DNA from: Pampus argenteus
Taxonomy: Eukaryota > Chordata > Actinopteri > Scombriformes > Stromateidae
NCBI GenBank assembly: GCA_036937835.1
Contig: CM072876.1
Span: forward strand, 9,365,501-9,429,500
Direction of reading: 5' to 3'
DNA: 64,000 bases
Shown here: positions 1 through 13,071 of the stretch, in pieces
Numbering within the stretch: the first letter of the stretch is position 1
How the letters are laid out: each line of letters opens with the position of its first letter
Notes under the pieces: generated by a model
What the model was told of the DNA's origin: nothing
What the model saw: the letters and a program-made list of their open reading frames with translations, nothing else
The model's database searches: none
Translations under genes and position numbers: made by a program

Positions 1-1664
1 CTTATCTGAGAATATATACATTGAAATATAAAAATGCATGCATAGTTAATTATGTTGCGGTATTTTTCGGGTACCAAGTCAAAAAAAAAAAAAAAAAAAT
101 TATAAAACATTTGTAGAAATCCTTTCTCACATGCCCATTACTGTATGTACAAAAGTTAATTTGGACATGACAGGCTTTGCATCATGGTTCAGAAAAATAA
201 CAACGGTATGTTTACCGTAACAAAAGGAGATTCTTCAGAGTGTCATTTTATAAACAAAATTTAACATCATGGTAGTGTGTAGTGTGAGTATGCAGTAATC
301 GTTTGGGTTTGGATCAGATTATTAAAAATGGACAGAAAGAAAATAAAAAAAACCAAAACCAAGACATCAGCATTCTCTTACCTGAGCGTTATGTAAATAA
401 GATGAAATGTCAAAACAGACTATTAAATACTGATTCAAAGATTTTATCATCTTTGAATCAGTATTTAATAGGAGGCCATTTTTAAAAAAAATTATTTTAC
501 TAAACCCATCCAGAATACTAAAACAAGGATAGATATATCAGCCAGGAAATTTCTCCTTGTTACATATGGAAATAAGGCACAATGATACAGTATATACAGC
601 GTTTGTTGTATAAGGACAAAGTTATCTATTCTCTGATTGTAATTCATTGGACTAAATGTTGTTTATAGTTTTTTAGGTAAGAGATGTGGTGGACACATTT
701 TGATCACAAGAAACTGTGATTTAAGATTGAAATTGTAGTAAGTAATTGTTGAAGAAATGTACTTTATGAATGTGTGCGTGTGTAAGAGGGATCTTACTAG
801 AAATGTACGGAATAAGGCAATTTCAGTAGGAATATGGGAGCAATCACAAGGAAGGTTATACTGAAGAAAAAAAAAAATTAAGACAAGTTCAAAAAGTGAA
901 AGGGGGAATTACATGCTTGTCAATACTCCATTCAATAGCAAAGACGACCACAATCTTGAGAGAAATAAATAAAAAATAAAAACTTGTAACAATGTTGAAG
1001 TAAATTGCTGTATTAATCAATACTCTGTTAAAAATAAAATGATTATTTTAGAACAGTGATTTCAAGAATACTTTTGTTTGGCAAACTCTTTCAGAGTATA
1101 TAGTAATAATACTACTGTTCATACAGTATTGTGCCATTTTTTTAATAATGGCTAAATAATGAATAAGAAATGTAGCAGGCAGGAAAATTGTCCAAAGTGA
1201 AAAATGAGATTCTGATTGCTGAAGACATTTCTGATGAAATCTCAAGAGCACACAGGCCACACAGACAGACAAAACACATTCATGCCTGTGGGGCAAGACA
1301 AGCTGCTTATTCACCTGACCTGCATGAAAACGTTTTATGGCACAAAAGTGCACGCTTCACATAGAGGGGCCTGGTTCAAGAAGAAAAAAAAACCCGGGGG
1401 GGGGACTGAATAACTTGATTTCTATACAGGCCTAAACAAATCCTTTCCTCCCTTGAAGTGAGTGTGTATACAAATCCACTGGAATTCATAACCATAAACT
1501 GAGCCACATAGAAAACTCAAGGTTCAAATTGAGTTGACTCTGCATCTGCTTCCAACCAGCTATTACTTATATACTGGATCTGTTGTACAGTCCTCACTTT
1601 TGTTTTTAAGTACCATTGTCGCTATTTACTGCATCGTGTAAGGTCAAAGGTCAGGAACCTGGGC
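1..1664 (-). other. probable ptpn14 3' UTR and downstream flank
   Basis: This stretch follows the ptpn14 stop codon on the minus strand. I see no coding signal in it. It is AT-rich, with an A run at about 80-98 and a perfect hairpin at 420-471. No minus-strand AATAAA is visible. ATTAAA-type signals (read on the minus strand) occur at 1141-1146 and at 464-469, the second inside the hairpin arm. The transcript end is therefore uncertain and could lie beyond the window. Confidence 0.45.
420..471. repeat. 23-bp perfect inverted repeat, 6-nt loop
   Basis: Arms 420-442 and 449-471 are exact reverse complements over 23 bases, with loop TTTATC at 443-448. It is AT-rich and lies in the probable 3' UTR of ptpn14, so a transcript would form a strong hairpin. 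There is no flanking repeat or target-site duplication, and pairing stops abruptly outside the arms. Confidence 0.85.
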
Positions 1665-1793
1665 TCAGATGAGGCGGGAGTTTTTTAGGAACTGAATGAG
1701 GACCTGGTAGACAAACTTGTACTGCAAGATGGTCTGCACCATCAGCATCCTCTGCTGCCTCAGCTCTGACAACATAGCGGGAACCTCCATTGG
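1665..1793 (-). CDS. ptpn14: ptpn14 exon 20 (last coding exon)
   Basis: Residues 1251-1292 and TGA stop (1665-1667). Starts PMEVPAMLSELRQQRM, contains VQTILQYKFVYQVLIQF and ends NSRLI. These are the final helices of the PTP domain, carrying the Q-loop QTILQYKF. Acceptor TTCAG, phase 0. Confidence 0.93.
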   Translation of the reverse strand, partial: PMEVPAMLSELRQQRMLMVQTILQYKFVYQVLIQFLKNSRLI

Positions 1794-4700
1794 CTGAAGA
1801 AGAAGAAGTGGGGAAAAGGAGCAAAGTGAGAAATAATTCACCAGCAGGGGTATGAACTATAAAATGCAGTCTGTTCCTACATTAACTTCAAACATTATCA
1901 TTTTGTTCTCACTTCAGAAGATTCAATCTATTTGGTTCATAACCAGATTTACACAGTCAGTCTATGAAGGTCACAATTTCCTAATTCATATAATTCAATC
2001 TCTTCTAAAGTCACAACTTCTTCATGAACATATCATGTGCTTTCTAATATTAGCAAGACAAATTGGCCAGCTAAAAGGTTGAACCTGGTTACAGCCGCAT
2101 CATCTGGCCAATCCAATATGTGTAAGTGCACAGTGAAAGCTTTGTGACATGAACACTGAATCTATACTGTTTACCATCATCTGTCATCACCTCGAGAGAA
2201 GATTAAATGATTATTAAATGATTAAACTACTGTCTAGTGTTTTGGCATCAAATGATGTTGCAATAACTGACTTTCAGGATCATCCCACCGGGCACCTGAA
2301 GCAGCACACTCCCACCAGTGCTGTTTCCAGTCTAAATGCCCTGTAAGCCCCACCGTCCACCCACCTCATTGTGCTCCAGGCAGCTGATCATGAGCTCAGT
2401 AAGGATGACCACTCCGGTGCGACCCACCCCAGCACTACAGTGCACCACCACAGGAGGATTGAGACTCTTGGAGGTGTCTAGCATAGAGTTGGTGTGCCTC
2501 CTCACAGACTGGATCTCCTCAAGGTAGGCTGCAGGAGAGAATGAGTGGACAGAGAGGAGAAGAGAAGATGCAGTTAAGATCTGCCTGGATGAAAGCGATG
2601 TTCTTTTCTGCTTTTGTTGTTTAGCATCTTCTTTAATTGGATATGAAAGAATGAAGATACATTAATTGTTTCATCAGTTTGTTTTTATGTTTTGAAATTA
2701 CTTATGTACATATCCAAAAAGAAGTAAAGGCGATAATACTTACAGAGGAATCCCTGGACATATTCAGGACAGCCCTGCTCAGGCCAGTCAGTGTACTGCA
2801 GGTGCCAGACTGTCCTCTCCTGGCCAGACAGCAGGTGTTTGACCTTCAGTCCCGTGGTGGCGTAGCAGCCTGAGTCGGTTCGAAACTTGGTCGTCACCTT
2901 GAATTTTCCGTGAGTGGCCGAGTTGTGTTTAGAGCCTAGTTTGGGCCAGTATCGGTGACTCTTGGACCTGCCACCCTCCTGGAACGAAGAGAGGACGAGG
3001 ATCAATTGGTCAGTCGGTAAAAGGAAAAAAACGGGCAAGGCATGAGGAAAAAAAAAACATATACGAGATAACCTTATACATAAACACAAATGCAAAGAGA
3101 GACAAACGCACACTCTCACTCTCATCCTATTACACAATGACGGACGCCAGCTGTCAGTTGCAGATAAATATCCACATCTATGAGTGCCGTATGTCCATAT
3201 GTGTGCATGTGCATGCATCTGTGTGCATGTGTGTATACCTCCTCGGCCGTAACCATGGCGATAACGTTGACCCCTTGCTCCCAGACCATCTGCCAGAAGT
3301 CGGCACAGGTGCTGGCAAGCGGGCCCTGCGTGGCAATGTAGTGCCACTCCTCCCCTCTGATCATCACCTGGGAAACACACGCGTAAAGAATCGATTAGTG
3401 GAGATTATAGTGATTGCAGGTTAAACATGTGTTAACATACAAATTTACTTAACAAGCTAAATTTAAAACAACTATAAATGAAAACTTAAATGTAAACCAG
3501 AAATGAATAAAATATATTCAATGTCAAAAGCTCACTAATTACTTCCACCACAAGGTGGCAGTATAAACACCTCTTCTCTTCACACTCTTACACTTTTTTT
3601 CTCTCATTGAAAAACTCAACAGCTCCTCTCAAGCCTAGCTTTCTTCTGCTTTCCCTCATTAACAATCATAAGGCCACACACAGCCCTGAAACACTTCTCA
3701 TCTTCAACACCCACACAGTCTTTGGAGTGCCATTACATAACAAGCATGTCCCAGCTGATTCCTCAGACCACCTCGTGACTGTAAACACTGTATTAAGAGA
3801 CGGATGGGGAATAAACAAGGCCTTTTGTTCTGCGGCAAGCTACCTTAAATGACGGGGGGGAGTAAGAGGGTTACACCGTGATAGGCAGCGATTCAGTGCG
3901 GTGATTGCACTCACGCTCCGGACTGCAATTAGGTGCACACACACGCACAAAATGCAAACTCATGCGGACCCACACAAGCCTGCTTGCAACTGTGAATGAA
4001 TAGAGGGCTAGTGAGAGCAGCTCAGGTTGACTTAAGAGGGTTTGGAGTTTGGACCGCATTCCTTGGGAATTCCACAAGCTCTGTGAGCTTAAAGGCCCAA
4101 ACAGCCTTCAATAGCTGCCTTTCATCCTTTCCTCTGAGCTGTTCCCTGCTTAGAAATGACCAAAACAAAGACTAGCGGAAAGTTGAATGTATCACATTTT
4201 TGCTCTTCGATTAAATATATGATGTATTATATATATAAATATATATTATATATATATAAATACCCCCAAATTATACCCTTCTTGACTTTTTACCCATAGC
4301 CCCATGAGTGTACCTTGATATGCGAGGCATTGATGTAGCCTGTGTTGTTCTCCTTGTTGGGTACAAGTTCAACCCGATTGTGTTCGTACGGAACAACGTC
4401 ACGGAAACGGTTGCGCTCTGTGTTTTCGGGCAGGGTTGCCGTGGTGAGAACACAGTCTGCTCTCTTCTTGAGCACCTGCTCATACTCAGTGAAGACCCGC
4501 TCCTCTTCCAGCTTCAACTCCAAGGTCTTACACTGAGACAGAGAGGAAGAGAAAGAGAGAGGAGGAGGGAGGGTGTCAGTCATTGAATTCCAAGCAACAC
4601 ATCATTCAGAGGTTTCTCTTTCAGTCCCCTAAAGGGACTTGTGTTCGTTTACATTCCGTCACACATAAGACTATTCAGACCAGTGGATTCCAGAAATCTC

Positions 4701-7700
4701 ATTATAATATATATGTACACATTTCTAAACTCTCATCATCACTCACAGCTGAATACAGACTTCAATATCAAAGGACTCAAAGCATGTATAATGCACCAAC
4801 ACAGCTGTGAAAGAGTAGGATATGCAGCTGTAGTTCTCTGTGGTATTCATCCTGGAGAGGGTACATGTTTATTAGTCTGGTCATGTTTGAGAGGGCAGCA
4901 TCTCTCTCTCTTTCTCTCTCTTTCTATCACTCTCTGTGGCTCACTCGTTCACTTGCCCTTTCTCACTGGTCACATTCTTAACATACTAGCGGGCCCAGAG
5001 GCGATAAGCACCACCATGCCACACGTTCCACAGCCCACTTAGGGCTTGCCCCGGTTAGCTTAGCAACAGTTGGGACAAAGGCTGTGTTTCACACCTCCGT
5101 ACTCATTAGCGAACAAACAGACCGTATTTGGGAGACGGAATGCATTAAATTAATGTGATCATGTGAGAATGTGTTTGAGTTTTAGTGGTGACAACCATCA
5201 AACAAGCTTTCCATGTCAGTGTTAAAAGCAGCTACCTTAGAAAAGCTCCAATCATAAAAAAGTACAATATGAGTTTGAAGACATTTTAAAATTATTTAAT
5301 TGAACTTATGTTTAATTATTCTTCTTCATCGGCTATTATTAAGTTGAATAATTGTGATGTGATTATATTTGCAGTCTGAAATTGTTTGTTTACATTTTTC
5401 TGTAAGTGTAATAAAAAACTCTAACGTGTATCATAAAATGAGGGTTTGTGTGAATAAATCTAAAGTTATGCAGCACAATGCATCACAGAAAATGTGGGCA
5501 GAAAAAGAGTAAAGTAGCAGCAGCAAAACAGAGGCTGTACATTATTTTAACCATAATGTGATCATTTTTAAAGCCATTTATGAATAATTCATACCCGTTC
5601 GTCTGTAGCAGCCTTGGCACCTTCCTCCCCAGGACACTCTGGGACAGGCATTCGGGCTACATAGAGGCCGTTGAGGGCAGCCATCATCAGTGGTCTCTTC
5701 ATGGAGTCCACAGACATCTTCTGCCTTTCCAGCGTCTTCAAGAGAGAGGAAAATCCCGGTGTCATGGTTACAGGTACCGGCAGCATTGCAAGACGAGCTG
5801 ACCTGCAGCATGTGTATGTGTGTATTGTGCATTTGAAGTGGGTGGAGAGAATTTGACGTGCATGTGCACGTGTATATGTGTGCATGTCTTGTTTGTAGGG
5901 CTAACCTGGTCGTCCACTTGTATTCTGTCCAAAACTGTGAACTAACAAGACCCATACACAAAGCCTTTTAAGAGTAGACTTGCAGCTTCTACCAGTTTTG
6001 ATCCTTTCATCCTTGTTTTGTCTTTCCTTATATCTTTCATCCCTTTGTTTATTCCCACCTACCTCTTCAGTCTTCTTTTCTTTACAGAACACACACTCCC
6101 TCACCCCGTCTCTTTTCCTTTTTACCACGCTAACCAAACTCTGACCCACATTGCACAGTCCCTCCTTCCTCCAAGGATTACCTCTCCTAATCTCTGATGC
6201 TATTAAACCTCCAGGACAGCTCCACCCTTCCCCTTTCCACCTCCTTCAGTGGGACAGTCAAAACAACAGTTTGGGGGTCACCAGGGGTAGCCTCTAGGTA
6301 TGAAATAAACCAGCTGGTATGAATGAGGGATATTAGCATCAGAGTTTTGGATGGAACATCAACGTATCATAAACACACAACTACATCAGGTCAATCTTGA
6401 ACAGCTACATTTTATGGATACGAAGTGATTATATGATTTAACTTGTACCTGGACTCTGTGCTATATCAAATGTTTATGCCTTAACAGAGAGCTGACCTAC
6501 ACAAGAACACCCAACCCAAAGCATAATCTGGAGGATTTATCTGGGTTTTAGCTGCTTGGTGCTACTCTATCAGGTGCTGAACTCCAGATTACTGCTAATG
6601 AGGACCTATGAAACTACCTAGCAAACAACAGGGTGCAATTTTAACCACCAGTATGGTGGGGGCGTGTCCAGTACAGAATGATGTTCTTCCTTTACATCTT
6701 GTTGGATTATTTTAGTTATATCTCATGATGTGATCGTGATTTGATTTCTTGTTTAGAGTTTGGGTACATAGTTAAGAGTTATACAGCATGACATGACCAA
6801 ACCTGTTATTAACACCAACACATGTGTATGTTTAGAGATTAGAGAAAATACAATTAATGCTTATATACTCACTCACTCATACGCAGCTACAAAGGAGAAA
6901 AAGATGCAGTCTGCACACTGATATTTGCAAGCGTGACAACCTTGACCTTACAGGTTGAAACATTATAAAGCATTAATAATAACCTGGGAATGTGCAAATT
7001 TCAAAGTATAGATATTGTTTATATATATAAGTGCAATTGTTTAGTCTATATAATAAAATAGTGAGAAATATCCATCAGACTTTATTGCAAATAGCTTGTT
7101 TTGTCTGACCAGCAGTCAAAGACTTCATAATAATCAATTATGGATTATATAGATATTACCTATTAAATGATATAATTTCTAAATGTAATTACGGTAATAG
7201 TATGTAAAAAAATCAAACCACAAATATAAGAATGTATTACCCTCTGAGCAATCTCCCGCTCCACTATGCTGTCCTCCAAAGAGAACATCTCTGACACCGG
7301 CCTCTCTTTGACTGGCTCCTTCCTCACCCTCTCCTTCACACTGGTCAGGTCCGGTTCTGAAATAGACGGGCCTAAAACTGCTCCATTCACCCCACCCTGG
7401 TCCCCTCTAGTTAGTGTTCCACCGGCACTTGCACCACCACCACCACTACTACCACCAGCTCCAGGCCCACCACCACCCTGGCTGTGCTCCGGTTTGAGCG
7501 CCCGGCCCTGTGCTTGGCTTGGGTCCATTGGTCCCTGGTTGCTCTGTGGCCCTTGATTGTGGTTGCGGTGGTGAGTGTGGTTGTGATTGTGGGTGTGAGT
7601 GCGAATCTGAACATTACTAGGAGGTCTGGGAGGACCAGGGTACTCTGGAGGAGGTTTGTTAGGCAGCTTAGCCAGAGCAGCCTGGAGCTGAGCACTGATG

Positions 7701-10700
7701 CTGATGTCCTCGTTTAGACCTGGGATTTGAACATCCAACTCAGGGCTCTCCTCTTCCTCCTCCTCTTCTTCACTCTCACTGCTGTGGATCAGCATTGTAG
7801 CGTTTGAGAGAGTCTTCTGATGCTGGTAGGCCACAGGGCCTGGTGCTGTTACAGATGTTTCTTGTGCTTTCTGGGCAGGCATCTGCTTAGGCAACTCTTT
7901 TGGCTGCTGAGGTGGAGGCTGGGGTTGTGGCTGAGGGGTTTGGGGCTGAGGCTGAGACATGGACTGAGGTTGAGGGGGCATCAATTGTTCTCTGAGAGTA
8001 TTCCTCCGTAGAAGCGGCGCATTCATGCCCTTCATTACCATGCCCTCCATCCCACCTCCTCCTCCTCCTCGCATGCTGCTGATCACTTCCATGCTGTGTC
8101 TCTTACCCAGGGTGGAGCGGTGTTTAGCAGCAGCAGTTAATGGTTCACTAACCTCCTGCAGGGACTGGTGCACTACGGCTGAGCTGTCCGGCTGGAAGGT
8201 CTTAACTGACAACTGAACCATGCGGGTAACCAGCTCTGGACTGCTGCCACCAATGCAGCGGTGACGATGGCTGGCCAGGTCCGGCGTGCTGGTGGCCGGG
8301 CGGAAGGAGCTTGAAGGGTAGGGTGGAGGAGGCCGTGACATGTGGTTTCTCAGCATGTTGGCTGTAGCTGCATAGCTTCCTGTGTTTGCTCCCTGTTGTT
8401 TGGTATTTGCCAGCTCAGGTGTGCTGACGGTGTGAGAGATTGAGCTTCCTACGCCTCCACTGCCACCACTGCCTCCACCGCCGTTAATGCAGGGTGAATG
8501 ACAGCTGACACCCTGACTGCTGGCTGGTCCTCCCTGATGGGGGCCATGGGACACTGGTTTACTGTAGCTGATCTGCAATGCGGACGTCACAAAAAAAACA
8601 GTGTTAATTGCAGTAATGAGCAAGAAACAAAGTAGTAAAATATATTCAGAGCATCCACCTGTACCTGTGGGGCATAAGGTCCTGGGCTGGGCCCAAGGCC
8701 ATGATAAGGAGCCCTCTCCCTCATCTCTGGCTGGCTGTACACCAGAGCCTCAGGCTGGCGGTAAGCACAGGCATTACTGATGTTCAGACTACGCAGTGAT
8801 TGGCTATGGAGGTCATGGTGTGCTGGGAGCATGCGCCGCTTATGCCGCATTACAGTGTCATACTCGGGTGTGGGTCGGTAGGACGGAGCAATGATGGCAC
8901 TGTGGCGGTGGCTGGGGATGTAGTCCGGGCGCATGAGCTCACTGCTCATGCTGAGGTTGGAGGACATGGGCGAGGGTGGAACGAAAGTCTGGGAATGATT
9001 GAGGGAGCTCAGGCTGGGGCTGCTGTACATGCTTCCATTGGGCACAGTGCCGTTACGAATGGGACAGTGGTCCAGACTGGTCTCTGACTTGTAGTAGGCG
9101 TCATCATGGAAGATACTATCTAAAGAGCACAAGAGGGAAGAAGAAAGAATCAAAGAGAAGCATCATAAATGGCAAAGGACTTACATTTAAAGATCCTCTT
9201 CAGGTATGTTTTAGAACATATAAGCATACTCTGCTTTTAACATGTCATATGATGTTGTTTTTTTTTCAGAACAAGTAAAAAAAACTCCTAAAAGCACAAA
9301 TCCTTCTTCCTCACCGAAAAATCTATATTGTATACGGTATATGTGTGAATGCAATATGTCTCTTATTTCACTACAAATCCATCCTCCGTGTATGTCCATT
9401 TTTGAGTGGAGTGGGACTTTTAATGAAACAAAAAATGCGTGAGCTGTGAAGGAAGGTTTTCCTTTTTTTACAGATTTGAAATATTTTCTTCCCACTATAT
9501 CAAAGTGATGCGCATGTTCATTCAACAAACAGAGCGTTCTCTCTCGTGTGAAACTATCCCAAGTCCACAAGCAGGCAGACAAAGATAATCTCAGTCCACA
9601 CAAACAGAGTGTGATGCCTGAGGTCTCACTACAGAATGATCACACACCCACGGAGAGTAGCACACCCAGAATGTTTTTCCATTTGCTCCGTTTTACTGTC
9701 AAGCCGACATGAGTAGAGCCCTTTGGATTATAAGGCGGAGTGAGTGTGTGAACAAGTCAATGAAAGAGCAAAGCACAGATGAGGTCACTGCTAAGCGTCC
9801 CAAACATTGGGCTCTAATTGGCTGGGAGATTGTTAAAAATACAAATAACCTCTCTGAGTCACACGCCTGATGGGAAAGACACAATTAGCTGCATTCAGAT
9901 GCTTCACTTATTATCAGGGGAGCGGACATCGTAAATCACAGAGGTTAAAGCAGTGACTGACTTACCTTGAGAGCTCTGTGTGTCCTGATAATGCTCTCCA
10001 TACTGGGAATGCATTGTCTGGAAGTTACAGGACTGGGGCCGTGGCTAAATGAAGACACACAAGACGTTGTTATACTTCATTCATTTATGTATATCAGCAA
10101 CAGCCTTTAAAATGTGACTTTTACCCATTAACAATCGTTTTCTACAGAGGTTTAATTTTCTTTACTTTCGTTATTCTGTTCAGATCTACGCAACAGGTGA
10201 CTGTGGCCGACTCCGATTTATTCTCAGGTTGTGCAGTGTTCAACCGCCAGGGCCTGTGGTTCTCCAGACAGACATCTGAGCACTCAAATGGACTGACTGA
10301 AAAGCTATTGTGCCACATTTAGCCTAGCCATTGTCTGGCCAGCAGGGAGGGAGACGCACAAATCACTGCCTTCATTGTCGCACCGGAAATGAGACCAAGC
10401 AACACCCTTGCAAACTTTCCAACAACACCACACCACCAACGCACGTTAAAACCAAGACTCCATGGCACAATTAAGCGCTGCCCTGAGTGGAAGAATGGGG
10501 TCAGATCCTTTTTTTTGACTTCCCTCCTAAACTCTCTCTCTCTGTCTTCTAGCTTATGGTTTCCTTTTACAGACCCGAGATAATAACAAAAAGGGCTCAA
10601 TAAGCAGTGATATTAAATCATATCCAAGAGAGAAAAGACTGTGAAAAGGGGCTGACAGTACCAGAGAGGGGCGGTGGGTCCAGGTGGATCGCCTCCTAAT

Positions 10701-13013
10701 AGGTGCAGGTGAGCGAGTCGGCCTAAAAGAGAAACAGATGCATTAGCAGATTAATTTATTATTTAGTTTTAATTCAGAATGAAAGAATAAAGCTACTAGA
10801 ACTCAAGGAAGGAACATTAAATCTAGCAAATATACTATTTCTTTTGTTTTTCATAACCTTCACACAGTGGCTGAACTCTGTTTTACAAATGAAACGTCGC
10901 TAATGCACAGATAATAGTGAATATAAATGTGCTAATGGCCTTCAGCTGTCCTCCCTGGCTGGCCTCGAGACTCACTCTGCACAGATCTTGTTCTGTTTGT
11001 AGAACTTGTGTCTGGCCGTGAAAAGACGAGCGATGTACTTGGCCATTTCCATATCCTCCTGCACATACAGACGCAAAAAAAAGGAAACATTGATATTTTA
11101 AATTAACACAGCAGTTGTATTTATAGAAAATCGAGACATATCAAGGAATGTGTTTGTTTTGTGTTTTTTTTGTTGAACTTCCCACTAGAAACCTTGCATG
11201 AAGCGTATGTGTATGCGCCGTGACCACCTGCAGACACAACACTCACCGTGTGAAAAATAATGGTGTCGTCTCTGCTTGTTATCTCCACTGTGATGGCTGA
11301 CTTGTTGTGTGCTATGGTACCAATGTCGTTCCATCTGTCACACAGAAACGCACGGAAAAAATACACAAATTGAGTTTTCCCACATAAACTAAATTCTACA
11401 CCATTTTCATTTGATCATATCAAAAGTCCTTGATCACTGATGAGGTCAAAGGTTATACATGCAAAAGAAAAAAGATAAATACAGACGTAGACTTGCCTGT
11501 GGAGCATGATGGATCTGCCATTTCGGTGTTTGACAAACACTCCAATGAAGGACACACCGATGAAAATATCGTTGGTGTAGTTGTCCTGTAGAGGAAGGGC
11601 AAATATTGCATGGATACTTAAATATCATCTCACAATCAATGAGACCACATACTCTGTAGAGGTGTGTGTGTGTGTGTGTAGGAGGGTGGAGCTAATTTAT
11701 GTACCTTAGCAGGAAAGCTCTCCTGGCCAAAACCATCCAGTTTCTCTACCTCCTTTATGTACAGCAGCTCTGCTTCAGCGGTCTGCATTCGACTGGAAAG
11801 TACAGACAGACACAGTACCAGGCACTAAGAATCTTGTTGTTTCTAGATCGGCACACACACACACACATATATATATTAAAAAATATATACAGCAGTACCA
11901 GTGACTCTTGTGCTCCTCAGCGACTTTCTGAGTCCACTCCTCCAGCACCTCGTCTCCATTAGGCCAGTTCTGAGAGGTAAAAACCAAAAGGGCAGAAGAA
12001 GAGAGCAAAACATGAGAAATAAATAATTAGAGAAGAAGTAAAAAATAATGGTGAAGAAAAAGTTTCTATGACAGCAAGAACACAAACATATTGTAAAACC
12101 ATGTTACGTTACTATAATAGTATTTGGTATTATACACTGTCACTCTGACCCAGTCTCCAGTGTTTTCTGCTTGTCAGTTAGGAAGGCAGAAGGAGGAGGT
12201 ACACAGGTAACACAAGAATTTGTTCCTTTAGGCAACAACACACACGCACACACATGCGCACACACACACGCGCACACATATTTGAGCATTGAAAGTTTGA
12301 GGACTCACCACTGGAAAGAGCACATACTCCCTGAGGAAGTCCTGAGACATGAACTGAGTGAAGTCTCCAAAGTCAGCTAGAAAACACACATTTTTATCAG
12401 TTTTATCTCCATACTTCATCACATAACCTGTCAGGATTGTTCCAGTTAAAAATTCATATTTTTCTTTTCTCCACAAAGTTATAATATGCCAATCCATTCC
12501 AACAATAAACTATAAAAAGAACATATTTGTAATATATTTTATATGAATGACTGTTGATGAACATTAAATTGTTAAGTGGCTAAAACTACAAAAACGTACA
12601 GCAACTTAAGGCTTGCTACATTATATGAAAACATTTGTATTTACTTTGAGTTATATGACATTTCTAGGGAAGATATGTGCACAGTTATACATCAGGGATA
12701 CATAAGGGATCTTTTTTCCCCCATTGTAACTGATCAGGAGTTGGCCTACTTCACTGTTAAGTATGACTAAAATAAATGTCCCCCATAATATACTCAGGCC
12801 TCCAGATAAGGCCTGTAAGTGCATCCTAAGTATTGTTCTGCTGTCTGTTGAACAAAAAGAAGTGTAGCCGAGGATCCTCACTTCCTGACAGATAAGGGTT
12901 TTCCTGATGCTGCTTAGGCTAACCTTGGAGCTAGCGATAAGCTAACTGTCTGTTTACATTCCCCCTGAGACACAGACAGCACCCAGGAGCAAGATCGAGG
13001 AGATGGAGCGAGG

Positions 13014-13071
<58 letters not shown>

